Shown: one piece after another, positions 1-11,445 of the stretch | Numbering within the stretch: position 1 is the first letter of the stretch | Layout of the letters: each line of letters starts with the position of its first letter | Assembly: GCA_002104905.1 (NCBI GenBank) | Contig: MCFE01000057.1 | Location: forward strand, 62,001 to 126,000 | Length of the DNA: 64,000 nucleotides | Direction of reading: 5' to 3' | DNA from: Basidiobolus meristosporus CBS 931.73 | Lineage: Eukaryota > Basidiobolomycota > Basidiobolomycetes > Basidiobolales > Basidiobolaceae | The notes under the pieces: generated by a model | Seen by the model: the letters and a program-made list of their open reading frames with translations, nothing else | What the model was told of the DNA's origin: nothing | Database searches by the model: none | Translations under genes and position numbers: made by a program

Positions 1-316
1 AACACAGAGGAAAGTCCTATAAGGAAGAAAATGGCAGAATTGGTAAATATTCAAGATACTTAATAATGCACAGTGTGTTCATACATGAAGCCATCCACTG
101 AGAGAAATGTACGCAAAGCATCATGAAGAGTAAATACAGCAAGAAAGAAACTATCTTGAGCAAAATAAGCAAGACCAAGTAGAGTTATCAGTAGCTGTAT
201 CCTACCACTGGCACAATCCTAGAGATTGTAGTGGCAGATGATGCCATAAAGTGCCAGATAAATCTAGCACTATAACTGAGCTGGCTATATATGTGACTAT
301 CTAACAGAACAAGTCT
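1..316. repeat. Right-hand remnant of a foldback MITE
   Basis: No gene is seen. From about 180 the sequence carries scattered TGCCA/TGGCA words, and it ends at 300-316 with GAACAAGTCTA. That is the right-hand terminus of the foldback family found complete at 17193-17927. The left terminus would lie before the window or has decayed. Confidence 0.5.
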
Positions 317-317
317 A

Positions 318-440
318 ATAGATATAGAGTCATATATCTGAAAGAAAGTAGAAAGTTAGTGCTATAAATTAGTCCTACAGTGACTAAAACTAGTCCAGAA
401 CAGTTAAGTAGACTTTTAGCAGCTGAATATACCAGATATC
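318..440 (-). repeat. Copia family 1 LTR fragment
   Basis: Aligned by eye, this is the reverse complement of the first 120 or so bases of the family 1 LTRs at 5101-5460 and 8231-8600. The word ACTAGTCCAGAAC is shared. No coding sequence. Confidence 0.55.
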
Positions 441-800
441 TTGATATTTCTCTGCTCATCTTCAACTAAACCAGATGAGAAACTATTACAATGATCCCAT
501 CAAAGGCAATCACAAGTTTAAAGGCCCATGTATAGGAGGTATTAGTTCCATAAGGACACCATGCAAAGATGGTCAAAAAATAATTGCACCCCCAATTTCA
601 CAAAAAACTTGTAAATATTTTTCATCACAACAATACATAAGTTTTTTTTGGTTCTCTGCCAGTTTCTCACTTTCTGATCCCAAACACCCTATCACCTCCT
701 ACACATGTGTTCATTGAGTGGCTATTTCCTCTTTTGTACACTCCCAACTACTTACCCCAGCCATTTCTCTTATTTTTCTTACACACAAGTTGACTTATTT

Positions 801-2636
801 TTATTGAAACTTCAGTTGAGCCTCAATTGCCAATTGTACTGACCTTTACAAGTCCCTGTACACTACACCAACATTAAGCCTAACCCTGCACTCAACAAGT
901 AGCTTCATTTAAATCCACCACTCAATAAACATAACTGCTGTAATGCTCTGTTTCCATGACTTTGGCTGGAACCCTACAGCTGTATGCCACTGTTCAATCA
1001 CTGGTTCCAATACATCTTGGTCTTCAGCCAGCACATCAAGGTCTATCACCTCATCTGCCAGTCCTTCCAATAAATCCTTGCAATATTCAAGTGTATTTTC
1101 TTGAGCACTGCTCTTGAAGAAATGCTGCAACCTCTAGGTGTGCTTATTAATGTTCCAAAATTCCACTAAAGGCATTATGAAAGCCTTGTGAGTTCTTGAC
1201 ATTGTTACTTTGTCTGTTGGTAGGATCTCCACTCTGTCAACAATAGAGGATGTAAAGGCTGTGGTAGACAAATTACCTTTCTCCGCAAACTCATCTACCA
1301 CACTGCAGTATAGCTCAACTGGCTGTGCTTCCAACTTTTGTGAAAGCAGCATATTTTTTGTTGATAATTATTCTTGGCTATGAAGGAAATCTGTCTGTTC
1401 CAGGTTTACAGCATTAATCTGCAGGAGCTGCAGCTTTTTTCTCATGCTTTCCCCTCTTGCTGGCCTGAGTAGACTTTATTCCCTTTAGCTTTTCCTTTAT
1501 CACTGTCAGGTCTTTGACTGCTACTTTGTCTGAGTGCTACATGTATCAAACTACATTTTCTCAAGAAATGCTACTTGGGTGTAAATGTCTTGGTCTCCTT
1601 ACCCCATGCTGGCACTCTGAGGGCAAATAATGCTATTAGCCCACTTGTTTTGAGCTCTAAGCCCTTGATGTAACTGGCTCCAATGTAGCTGGTGGTTTTC
1701 ATCACTGCCAGGTCCTTTGGTGCTCTTTTGATTGTGTGTTTCTTGAGTGGAACTATGCTTTTTCCATGATAAATGTTGTACTAATGCATCTGTGTCTGCC
1801 TGCTTGTCCCTTATTGGCACTCTTCCAGCTACCTGATTTCTACTCAACACTTGTTTGGAGCTTTTAACCCTGCTTTCAACAGGCTCTTGAGGGAGCTGGT
1901 GGTTTTTGGCCATTGCACCTGTGTTTGTCTGCCTTGGAAAGTTTTGGCTATTCTTGAGACAGTTTCTCAGCATACTAATGCCAGCCCAAAATCAATTTGC
2001 TTGCTTGAATCCAGGATAATACTCATGGAACAAGTGAAGCACATTCTGCTTGGCCTTGAGTTCCTGATGGTCCAATGGTATGCTAGCCTCAAGGTGTTGA
2101 TATGTTAGACTTTTGAAAGCCTCTTGAATAAGAGCCCACTCTTCATCATTGCACTCAATAGCTTCACAGATCTTCAATAACTTTTGATTTTTGGGCGTTG
2201 GTGTAAACATTGAGGGTTCTCCCTCCCAGGCTGCAATGGGCTTTTCTGTGAGCTTTATCTTTAGGCACAGTTGTTGTACCTCAACTACTATGCAGTATTC
2301 TTCTGCTGTAACATTGGGGAAATGGCTCAATTCTTGGCTGTGACATTGAGCTTCTTGATTACCTTCTTTGCAGCTTCAACTGAATATACTGCTTTGGCTA
2401 CGTACTTCTCTGTCACAGCATTATGGTCAGTTTGTGGCTCCACAGAGATTTCAAATTGCCTACTTGACTGAGAGCCTGAGGAGTCCACATTATTACCTCC
2501 AGTGGGCACACTGTCCACATGTTCATTTTTGGCTCTAGCCAATGACAAAGCAAGCTGTGCCCAATTGTTTTTCTGCTGCTGTCAATGGTACAGTTTGGTT
2601 GGGCACCAGACAACTTTGCTTTTTTTTTGGTGGCAT
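801..2636 (-). pseudogene. Divergent accessory ORF of the Tnp2 element, copy A
   Basis: Product not recognised. It is the partner gene of the Tnp2 transposase, read away from it, and is conserved in position and sequence in copies B-D. Visible parts, in order, are: a Ser/Gln/Gly-rich N-terminus; a short predicted helical stretch; a segment built of about 60-residue degenerate repeats containing QVAGRVPIRDKQADTD-like motifs (about 1500-1930); and a C-terminal domain with an LPKSWKQSI-like motif followed by WWI. Several stops and frameshifts break the reading frame. In other En/Spm-type elements a second gene encodes a DNA-binding partner of the transposase. That role is only an analogy here. 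Confidence 0.6.
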
Positions 2637-2852
2637 ATATCTAGAATTGAGTCAAATAAATGGGGAAACAAGATACATGTACATGTGTATATGGTGCACA
2701 ACTTTATTTATAATGCTTACTATGGTGGGTCAACATTAAATTATATTTATTTAGGTGCAATGTCTCAAATACTAGCCTGTCTTAAATTCACCTGGGTATT
2801 GAGAAAAATGATAAAATAGCATTGAGTTGTCAAGTGTCAAACTGACTGCCTC
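2637..2852. promoter_or_regulatory. Bidirectional promoter region of Tnp2 copy A
   Basis: This is the gap between the divergent starts of the accessory ORF and the transposase. It aligns by eye with the equivalent gaps in copies C (about 21990-22117) and D (28682-28949). All share a conserved tract with AATGCTTACTATGG and a TATTTA(T)GTAGGTGCAATGTCTC-like core. Position and conservation suggest a shared promoter. No specific factor site is identified. Confidence 0.4.
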
Positions 2853-5108
2853 ATGGACAAGACTACTTTGATTCAACTCCATAAGAGGAGAGAAAAATGA
2901 CCATGTGGCTATTGCAGCAAGCCTCTCAGCCATGAGGCACACAGACAGCATAGGAAGTACTACAAGGATTATGGCCAGTGTTTTGCCACATAGGTCATAT
3001 TTGACCATTTGCCAGTCACTAATGTACCAACAATATCTTGACAGCCACTTGATACTTCTATATGCATATCTGGCTGTACTTGCCATCTTGTGCAAACTGA
3101 GTCCAGTGAGTTTAAGACACTGTTAGGCTCACCCCAGCCTTCTAAATATTGCATGCAGAGTGATAGCTTGGAAGAAGCAGGCTAACTGATGGAATGTGAG
3201 CATATCTTCCTTAACAAGAGTACTTTGCATGAGCCTAGCAAAATCCCAATATGCAATGAGACAACACTCATGAAAAAATGCCAAGGATAGTTTATGGAGT
3301 CATGTGAGCCCAGATATCCATCTATTGGTGATGGATGTGATGTTGTGACTAGAGAAGTGGCATTTTTCTACTAATATCACTATTGCATGCTTCAAGAATT
3401 TACCACTACTTCTTGCCAAAATCATCCTGGGATGCAACTTACCATGTGTCTGGTATATATGCACAATTGTCATATTGCTGGCAATATATGGCTCAGAGAC
3501 CATCTTGATAGCAGCATGTGTAAACAATTGCGTGGTGTTCATACCACAAAATTTCATCATTGCAAGGTGTCCAACATGACACGTATCCACTACCATTGGG
3601 GGAAAACATTGTTAATGCTCCAGATATATTTTGGTAATACCCTGACTAAAGAAGCTCATGCAACTCAACAAATATTGTTAAGCTATAATGTGCAGCACTT
3701 GGTATTAATCAAGCATAAACATATGTAGTATAAATGATGGCAAACATTACAAACAGCTAAGAAGCAAGGGCTACCTTGAAGGTATGTCTGATCATGCACT
3801 TGCCTTGGTACTTGATGAGCTCTCATTAAGCAAGTAGCCTACCAGCACATCCTGCTGTCCACTGATTCTCATCAATCTGATTTTGCCACCTATATTACAG
3901 TATCAGAGCTAAAATCTAATAGCAGATTCACTGGTTTCTGGGCCTAAATGACTGTCCAACCTGGATAGCCACTTGTATACATTGCTGGATGATTATTTTA
4001 TGCTTTCCAGCCGGATTACACTAGGTGACCATCATGTTAAAGTGCATATCATTATCTGCACTGGAGATACCCCAGCCATCCGCAGGATAGCTGGCTTTTC
4101 TGGGTACAATCAATGGTATTGCTATCAAATAAGAGAGATCCACAGGATCCACTCTGTAACTCACACAGTTTATTACTACCTAAACACCAATGCTAAGAAC
4201 ATCATCTTTCCACAGAGAGAATGTACAGAAGTCAGCATGCAATTGCAGCAAAGTTGGCAAACTATAAGCCATTGGCCAGAACATGGAATTAAATGGAAAC
4301 CAGAGATACTCAAGATAGAGGGTATCTGTTAGAGCAAAAGATTTCCAGTGGGAGCAATGGATCAGCTTTGCAACAATATCCCTATACTGATGGCCAAATT
4401 GTACATGGGGCATTTCAAGCTAATTGATGCATTTAAGGTACCAAAGAAATTTGAAAGAATTTGCAAGATATTACAGTGTATCTACTATCCATGGTGCTTC
4501 CCACAGGCTTCAGTCATCATTCATATACATATGCAAAGATACAGGTATATGGACTGGATGAACTGGATATGTATTTAGTCCAGTGACACTCTAAAGCCAT
4601 TTCTACCAAGAGTACATTGGAAGCATGGGTAGTCATATATGGGCAATGTAGGGGTGTTTATCAGAAGCAAATAACCAATAACTGTTTGATGCATCTACAG
4701 CGTTTGTGCAAGGAGTTTACATCATGATTTGAGCTGCCATATAACAAACATAACACTGAGCATGTAGATCTCTGCTGCTACTGTGTCTAATCTCTACCCC
4801 ATCTTGTTTGGTGTGTTGCAAATGTTGGGTCTTACTTCACCTTTTGGGTGTTTTATATGAAGTGTATAGACTTGTTCCATCATTCCAGCTGATCATAGTG
4901 CCCAATAGTGCCATAGCATGCCAGATGGTGCCTGATCATGCCACAGCGTGCCAGATGGTGCCATACAGTGCCAATTTGGGATCAAAATTGACATGCATAT
5001 GAACCTAAAATATCAAATTAGTAACAAAATATACAGCACTCTCAGGTACTATGATCTATGGCACAATGGAACAAGTCTTATGTGTGGGGAGTTAGGAGGA
5101 TGCTAAAT
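2853..5108 (+). pseudogene. Tnp2-type transposase, copy A, many stops and truncated
   Basis: A decayed Tnp2 (En/Spm, CACTA superfamily) transposase. The start at 2853 matches the start of copy D (MDKTTLIQ). Next comes a Cys/His N-terminal motif, CGYCSKPLSHEAHRQH. The central part retains the GDTPAI motif near 4059, part of the DDE catalytic core in this family. Numerous in-frame stops and frameshifts interrupt the gene. A small MITE is inserted at 4869-5077. The coding sequence resumes after it with the bases encoding the MCGE region, then is cut off by a family 1 copia LTR at about 5101. It cannot encode an active enzyme. Confidence 0.7.
4869..5077. mobile_element. Foldback MITE inserted in transposase A
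   Basis: It begins GACTTGTTCCA and ends TGGAACAAGTC, which are exact inverted complements over 11 bases. Between them lie repeated TGCCA and GTGCCAGATGGTGCC-like words. Transposase sequence is interrupted on the left and continues on the right as TGTGTGGGGAG. The three flanking bases are ATA and TTA, close to a 3-bp target duplication but not identical. Confidence 0.7.
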
Positions 5109-5460
5109 ATTGCGCTATTTGGTATCATTCAGCAGGTAAAGATTTACTCAACAATTCTAGACTAGTCTTGGTCACTGTAGGATAAATTTACAGCCCTAAC
5201 CTTGCCAGTTTGTTCAGATCTATGATCCTATAATTATTCCCCTATAGTCAAGATTATAATAACACTTTTTACTAAACATTATGTACTAAACCACATACTG
5301 TTATTGAATGCTCCAGAATGTTGAAGAACCCTCCTTACCTAGTGTTACAGCTCTATTACTTCTGCAAAGGTATAAATACCAACCCTCTTTATGAATAAAC
5401 AACAGTTCAACTATTGTCACTATTTCTTCATAAGCCCCTTATATTCAATTCACTTCTTAA
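5101..5460 (+). repeat. 5' LTR of copia family 1, copy a
   Basis: It aligns by eye with the LTR at 8231-8600 and with the reverse-strand LTR at 10651-10977. Near its 3' part it has GGTATAAATAC, a plausible TATA box, followed about 15 bases later by ATGAATAAAC, a plausible polyadenylation signal. The terminal TG is kept at 5101; the 3' edge is approximate. Confidence 0.6.
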
Positions 5461-5469
5461 AACCCTGGA

Positions 5470-7859
5470 ATATAGTAGCATAAGAGAAGTAGAGCTCAAA
5501 TAAGCAGCAGAAGAAGTTGAGAAGTTTCAAGAGAAGGAGAGAAAGGCCAATAAGGCCATATATCAATGTGCAAGATTCCTTCATTAGACAAATTCATATT
5601 TAAGTACTGCAAAAGCAGCATGGGAATTCTTAGAGAAGATTTCTAAAGCAAAGTATGTATCAAGCCTGCTTAATTGAAATGAAAGTTCTTCAACATGAGG
5701 AAGAAGCCAGATGATGACATGCTACAACTCATTACCAGAATGGAGACACTTGCAGAAGAGCTTTACAGTATCAATGCTGGTGTAGATGGTGAAGAAAAGA
5801 TACTCTGCCTGCTTTGCAGCCTACCAGACAAGTATGAGCCACCCATACTTTCTACTGACAGTAGAGAAGACAACTTGACTTTAGACTATATCAAAGGAAG
5901 ACTTCTCCATGAAGAACCTAGCACTTAATGATTAAGCAGGAAAAATCAAAGACAATGCTTTATTCTGCTCAGAAAGGAACACAGAAAAGAAGGGAAAGCA
6001 ACATAACCAAAGAAAATCTGGTTGCTGTAACTACTGTAAGAAGTCAGGATACTGGGCAAGAGAATGCAAGGAGAAACAAGCAGACAAAAAGCAGAAAATG
6101 GAGCAGGCAAGCCATATAACCACTGATGAACAGTTATTTGCAACTATACAAGGGAGTGTAAGTAACCAAATAATGAATGGTATATTGACTCTCAAGTATC
6201 ACAGCTTATTTATGGCATAAAGAAGTGGTTCAGCAACTTAAAGTTAATTCCAGTAAGACATGCTTATCTGGGAGGCAACTCTACACTGGAAGCTACCACA
6301 AGTGGGTCTTTACAACTATATATGAGTGATATCTCAGGGGCTACAACAGCAAAGCTGACTGAGGTACTGTACATACCTGAAATAGCTAAGAATCTACTCT
6401 CAGTCAGTAAAGCAGCTGCTCAGGGACTGAAATCTGTTTTTACTCAGATGAGCTGCTCTATATAGAGTGAAAGGGGGCAAATATTTTCCTGAGGAATCAG
6501 AGATCACAATATACATAAGTTACAATGCCAGATCATTGAACCTGAGTATGCCAACATTGCTGAAACTGATGAAACTAAATGGGAGACATGGCATAGGAGG
6601 CTAGTACACAATGGGTAACAGAAAATGAGCCAACCGGTGAAAAAACAGCTTGTTTTAGGCTTATATTACTCTATTACAATCAGGTTGAGTATCTGTAAAA
6701 GATGTTCATATGACAAGCATGCTTGGCAACATTTCAGGAGCTGTGGGGGGCATCAAGACCTTGACAAAATTGACTACTGTACACACAGACATATGTGGGC
6801 TCAAGAGAACACAGTTCTTTGGAGCCAAGAGATACTCTTTGGCATTTGTTGATGACAAGACAAAATATCCATGGGCGTACTTCCTCAAAACAAAGGATGA
6901 GGCTTTAGAGACACTTAAACACTGCAAGAACATGACAGCAATCAGCACTAGTCCAGAATTGTTGAATTTAAATCTTTAGCTGCACAATGATACCTGATAG
7001 TCAAATATTTCAACACTGATACCATCAAATTACTGGCTATTTTGCAATTAGACATGTATGTGTCAATGTGAACACTCTCCTTTAGAGCCAAAAGATACTT
7101 TAAGATATATATTGAGGACCAGACACAATACACATGGGTTTACCTCCTTCAGATCAAGGACAAGGTGCTAGAGGTGTTTACGCTCATCAAGTACATGGTA
7201 ACAACATAAACTGGGCTTAAATTGACTGTACTTCAAAGTGACAATGGAGGGGAATACTGCTCATCTACTGGTATACCTCAACAGACTGCTCTTCCGCATA
7301 CTCCTCAGCAAAATGGAGTAGCAGAACATGCAAATAGAACAATAGTCAAGATGGGAAGATCTATGCTACATGATTGGGAATGGACTACAGGTTTTGAGCT
7401 GAATCAGCTGCTAGTATAGGATGTATCAAGAATAGATGCCCAACAACAGCACTACATGATTTTACACCCTTTAAGGCATGTACAGGCATAAAACCAAACC
7501 TCCAGCACCTCAGTATCTTTGGTAGTGGTATCTTTTATCACATTGCTGACAAACAACGCTCAAAGATGGAACCACTGAGTACAAAAGGGTATAGAGTGTA
7601 TGGTGGCAAAATTCAGAAGTTGTTACAGAGCAGGGACATTGTATTTGAGGAGAATTCAGATCAGATAGCCTCTGATATCATTGGCCAGCTGCCTGATGAC
7701 GCACTCAACAATAGCAAAGAAGATATATACCTAATTCAGCCATGTATGGAAGATATTTCTATCAGCTCCAGATTGGAGCAGATTATGCTGGTTAGGAGTT
7801 TTACCAGAATAATAAATTCCCTTGGCCCAAAATGTGTAGTCAACTCTCTTCTCATGTAG
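5470..7859 (+). pseudogene. Copia family 1 gag-pol remnant (gag, protease, integrase)
   Basis: The gag segment (about 5470-5925) is a UBN2-like retroviral-type capsid region. At about 6020-6070 there is a zinc knuckle reading CNYCKKSGYWAREC, where the normal His of the CCHC motif is Tyr. At about 6360-6420 the protease-side motif LYIPEIAKNLLSVSK is visible. Integrase follows from about 6700, with VHTDICG, then SDNGGEY and PQQNGVAEHANRT near 7240-7340. Stops and frameshifts occur throughout. A 70-base antisense LTR fragment (about 6942-7012) lies inside the integrase. Confidence 0.7.
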
Positions 7860-8230
7860 CACAAATCTTCCAATCTCTACTTTTACCCTATATGCACGTT
7901 TTACACTCCATTTTGCTATGGAGTATCTGAAATCATGGACTGCTGAAGCAAACCAGTAGTTGAGCAGTGCTTTGAGAACATCTTAGAGCAGTATTTTCTA
8001 TATTTGCACTTTGAAGTACCTTCAATTTACACCCAGTTTGTGTTGTTACCATGCTCTTGGTGTGCTTAATGCCTCTAGTACCTTGTCCTTGATCTGGAGG
8101 AGGTACACCCATGTGTATCTTCTCTTGTCCTCAATAAATGTACTAGAGTAACTTTTGGCTCTGAAGGAGTGTGTTCACATTTACACACACATATCTGATT
8201 GCAAAATAGCCAGTAATTTGATGGTATCAG
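7860..8230 (-). pseudogene. Inverted piece of family 1 integrase
   Basis: On the minus strand this repeats the integrase of copy a. It includes the bases for the PQQNG region near 7900 and for the WVYLL(Q/L)IKDK region near 8100. From about 7985 onward it is an inverted repeat of 6942-7250. It abuts the LTR at 8231. Confidence 0.6.
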
Positions 8231-8600
8231 TGTTGAAATATTTGACTATCAGGTATCATTATGCAGCTAAAGATTTATTCAACAATTCTGGACTAGTGTC
8301 AATCACTGCAGGACTAACTTACAGTACTAAATTTGCCATTTTCTTGAGATAAATGATTCTATGATTCTTCCCCTATTGTCAAGATCAAATCAGCACTTTT
8401 ACCAAACATCTTGTACCAACCATGGACCTGTTACTGAATGCTCCTGAGAGTTGGGAAGCACTACTCATTGGGTGTTAAAGTTTATTACATCTACAAAGGT
8501 ATAAATACTGACCCTCTTTATGAATAAACAGCTGTTCAAGTATCTTCAGTTTCATGATAAGCTTGGTATATCCAGATTACTTCTTTAATTTTAGCAAACA
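8231..8600 (+). repeat. LTR of copia family 1
   Basis: It starts TGTTGAAATATTTG and carries GGTATAAATAC followed by ATGAATAAAC, as in the LTR at 5101. It ends near AGCAAACA. The sequence before it is antisense integrase rather than a polypurine tract, so this is not a normal 3' LTR junction. Confidence 0.6.
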
Positions 8601-10650
8601 GAGCCTTCTGAGCTCCTTAAACTTTATATAGCTTGTGTGCCATTTGAACTTCCCTTGCAAGCACTGAATTTGATTTGATTTGAGTAATTTAGGCCCAAAA
8701 CAAGTTGATTTTTCCCCAATTGGTTCATTTTCTCTTCCCCAAAGTGTCCTGGCCTTCTATGCAACATGCCCCAGTCAGCTTCATCATTTTCAATAGTGCT
8801 AAGGTACTCAGGTGCGATAATCCTGCATTTAACTTGTATGTATTATGACTTCCAGTTTCCAAAGCTTATTTTTGTCCATCGTTCACTTAATATTGAGCAG
8901 CTCAGCTGAGTAAAGACAAATATCAACTCCTCAAGTAGTTGCTTTACTCACTGAGAGCATGTGCTTAGCTATTCTAGAGATATAAGACTTGTGTAGTTGG
9001 ATAGTGCTATATTGAGCCAAAAGTGCCATTTGATACCATAGTGTGCTGAGGATGCCAAGAGGACCTATAGTTGACCACAGAGTGTTGTACATAGTTCTTC
9101 ATCTTCATGAAAAGCAGCCCCTGTGCGTCACCCATTTTGCCTGGGAAAATCCATTCTTGAACCATGTTTTAAGGATCAGTGTTGTGCATGATGTGCAAGT
9201 GGACCAAAGGACTGAAGACATACAACAAGCACATATAGTGTCATATGGTATCAGTGAACCAAGATTGTGCCAGGCATTTTTGTGACATGTTACAAGCCAC
9301 AGGAGCCAGATTCAGGGTGCCATTGGCTAATTAGTGCCTTATGTATGTCTTCAGTCCTTCTGTCCTCTTACATATCATGGACAACATTGAACTCAAAAAA
9401 AAGGTCAGAAAATGAATTTTATCCAGCACAGTGGGTGAAACACCGTAGCTGCTTTCCATGGAGATGAGGAACTATGTTCAACACTTTATGGCCAAGTTTA
9501 GGTCTGATATGCATCTCTGGCACACAATGAAATTAATAGCCACTCATGGCTCAATGTGGTGCTATTCAACACAACAAGTCTAAGGAGTATATTAGCTGCT
9601 TTTGCTGCTGTTACCCTAAGATATAACTGACATTTATCTCTATAGACCCACAAGGAGTTGCTTCCAGTGCAGAGTTATCTTCCAAGTAAGCCTTTCTTTC
9701 AGTCATATTCTTTAAGCTACTGAACCACTCCTTTACACTACAAATATGTTATGATGCTTCAGAGTCAGTGTGCCATTCATTACTACAAGTACTTGCACTC
9801 TCTTGTTTAATTACAAATAACTGCTCATCTGTAGTTGTATAGTTTGAGTACTCAAGTTTCTGTTTTTTGTCTGTATGTCTCTTCTTGCATTTTCTTAGCC
9901 AGTATTCTGGCATCATACAGTAGTTAAAGCAACTAGGTGTTCTTTGATTTCGCTGCTTCCCTTCCATTCTGTATGCATTTCTGAGCTGAATAAAGTATTA
10001 TCTTCAACTCTCTCTGCCTGGTCATTTGCCTGAGCACATGATGGAGAAGTCTTTCTTTAACACAATCAAAGGTCATATTCTCTTCTCTGCTTTCAAAAGA
10101 GAGTATTTGTGGCTCATGCATCTCTGTTAAGTGGCAAAGCAGACAGATTATCTTTTCCTCATCATCTACACCAGCATGGATACTGGGAAGTTCTACTGCA
10201 AGTGTCTTCATTTAGGTATTTAGTGGTAGCATGTCATCATCTTGCTTTGTGCTCATATTGAAGAGCTTTTGTTTTGAATAGAGCTTGTTTGATACAGACT
10301 TAGCTCTAGAGATCTACTTGAAGGACTCTCATGCTGCTTTAGTCATATTGAATGCATGAATCTCTCCAATGAAGGAATCTTGCACATTAAGACATAGAGT
10401 ATCAGAGGTTTTTCTTTCCTACTCTGGGGACTCTTCACCTACTTTGGCTATACCTCTGGGCTCAACCTCCTTTCCTGCTAATATATTTGAAAGCTTTCTC
10501 TCCTTAAGGAAAATCAGCATCTTGGATCTCCAAGATCTGTGCTTCTTCCCATTCAGCCACTCCTTTACCAAGGAGGTGTTTATACTGCTCTGTTTACTGG
10601 TAAAAGTCACTGTTAGAATAGTTTATGGCTATTGGGGCTCATAACCTGAT
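8601..10650 (-). pseudogene. Copia family 1, copy b: gag and protease on the minus strand, split by a MITE
   Basis: On the minus strand the order is: gag start near 10640; the gag N-terminal motif KHRSWRSKMLIFLKERKL at about 10520; a capsid segment (about 9933-10211); a degenerate zinc-knuckle region at about 9860-9930 (CFNYCMMPEYWLRKC, again without the canonical His); and protease and GAG-pre-integrase sequence that continues at 8601-8985 after the inserted MITE at 8986-9580. A WETWHRR-like GAG-pre-integrase motif is recognisable near 8760. Several stops; not functional. The primer-binding site at 10634-10649 matches the anticodon arm of initiator tRNA-Met. Confidence 0.6.
8986..9580. mobile_element. 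Foldback MITE with TAA target duplication
   Basis: A 595-bp element whose two halves are inverted complements for most of their length. The left half contains GAAAAGCAGCCCCTGTG and the right half carries its complement near 9430-9460. Ends are GACTTGT and ACAAGTC, flanked on both sides by TAA (8983-8985 and 9581-9583). It splits copia family 1 copy b, so it inserted after that copia copy. Confidence 0.75.
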
Positions 10651-10977
10651 GCATTTCTAGCAGTGTTTTGGATATAAGGATCTTATCAAGAACTGATAAC
10701 AAGAGTGAATGGGTATTTGCTCATTAGGATGCTCTTTGTTTATACCTTTGTAGAAGTGACACAACTGTAACACCAAGTAAGGTGAGTTTCTCAGTATCTA
10801 GAAGCATTCAGTCACATTTATTGGGCTTGCACACAAAGTGGGAATAATGGCTAATATCATCTTGACTATAGGGGAATAATCATAAAATCAAAGATCTGAA
10901 AGAGAGTTGCAAAATTAGCGCTGTAAACTAGTCCTACAGAGACAACAACTAGTCTAGAACTGTAAAGTAAGCCTTTT
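10651..10977 (-). repeat. LTR of copia family 1 copy b
   Basis: Reverse-strand LTR next to a primer-binding site (10634-10649, GGTTATGAGCCCC on the minus strand). It carries GGTATAAAC and the family 1 words ACTAGTCTAGAAC. The U3 edge near 10977 is cut by Tnp2-related sequence. Confidence 0.6.
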
Positions 10978-11071
10978 GCTGGTATTATGACAGTCTCAAA
11001 GTGGGATCTTAACATCTGATCTGAGTTGGGTCAACCCACAGGACCAAGTTATTTTTCATAGGGTATTGTCA
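10978..11071. repeat. Fragment of Tnp2 element subterminal sequence
   Basis: This stretch (GCTGGTATTATGACAG onward, through ACCAAGTTATTTTTCATAGG) aligns with copy B at about 12385-12470 read on the minus strand. Since it lies outside the transposase in copy B, it is probably part of the transposon's end region. Confidence 0.45.
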
Positions 11072-11445
11072 CCCATATAACCATCTTGATTAGGATTTCT
11101 TGATACTAGATAAGAGGTTCTTTCTGGAGTGCAAAGAGTTGGGATGCTGCAGAGCCAATGTACCACATCTGAGAATCCTTCTTAGTAGTCAGATTTAGTG
11201 CATGAAAGAATAGCCTTTGATCAGTTGTTGTTGAATTTACATATTCAGGCTTTTTCTGCTCACTATCTCTCTTTTTGAGGCACCAGTCTGAATTATGTCC
11301 TTTACTTTTGCAGTAGTTGCAAAACAGGTGGCCATTGGCTTTTAAGTGTTGTAGGTATCTCCTTTGTTATTAGTCATTGCTTGTTAAGGCATTTCCCTCT
11401 TCCTTCTTGAGGTAGTTAGAGTTAGTCATACCACCAAATTACTCT
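11072..11445 (-). pseudogene. Copia family 2 protease and zinc-knuckle fragment
   Basis: On the minus strand this matches the gag end and protease of family 2. The zinc knuckle bases are near 11290-11330 and the protease motif region (WYIDSGASQHF in intact relatives) is near 11130-11160. It is cut off on both sides. Confidence 0.55.

Larger units (their letters stand above)
475..5108. mobile_element. Tnp2-type (En/Spm-like) DNA transposon, copy A, degraded
   Basis: Two divergent decayed genes, an accessory ORF on the minus strand and a Tnp2 transposase on the plus strand, share a short intergenic region. The same arrangement recurs in copies B, C and D. The left edge is placed where homology with copy B (about 16600-16700) fades. 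The right edge is where a copia LTR begins inside the transposase. True terminal repeats are not visible because neither end is intact. Confidence 0.7.
5101..7859 (+). mobile_element. Ty1/copia retrotransposon, family 1, copy a, truncated
   Basis: A 5' LTR is followed by decayed gag, protease and integrase segments in the copia order (protease-integrase-RT-RNase H). No reverse transcriptase or RNase H remains. At 7860 it runs into an inverted piece of its own integrase. Confidence 0.7.

Noticed and set aside
1992-2330. Separate small genes in the accessory ORF region of copy A, and plus-strand ORFs such as 1851-2108 and 2271-2471
   Set aside because: The minus-strand pieces are parts of one broken accessory ORF; the plus-strand ones are shadows without conservation in other copies.
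4869-5077. CRISPR-like or satellite reading of the regular TGCCA words in the MITEs
   Set aside because: Words are short, unevenly spaced and lie between inverted ends; this is a MITE with subterminal repeats. No CRISPR array is present.
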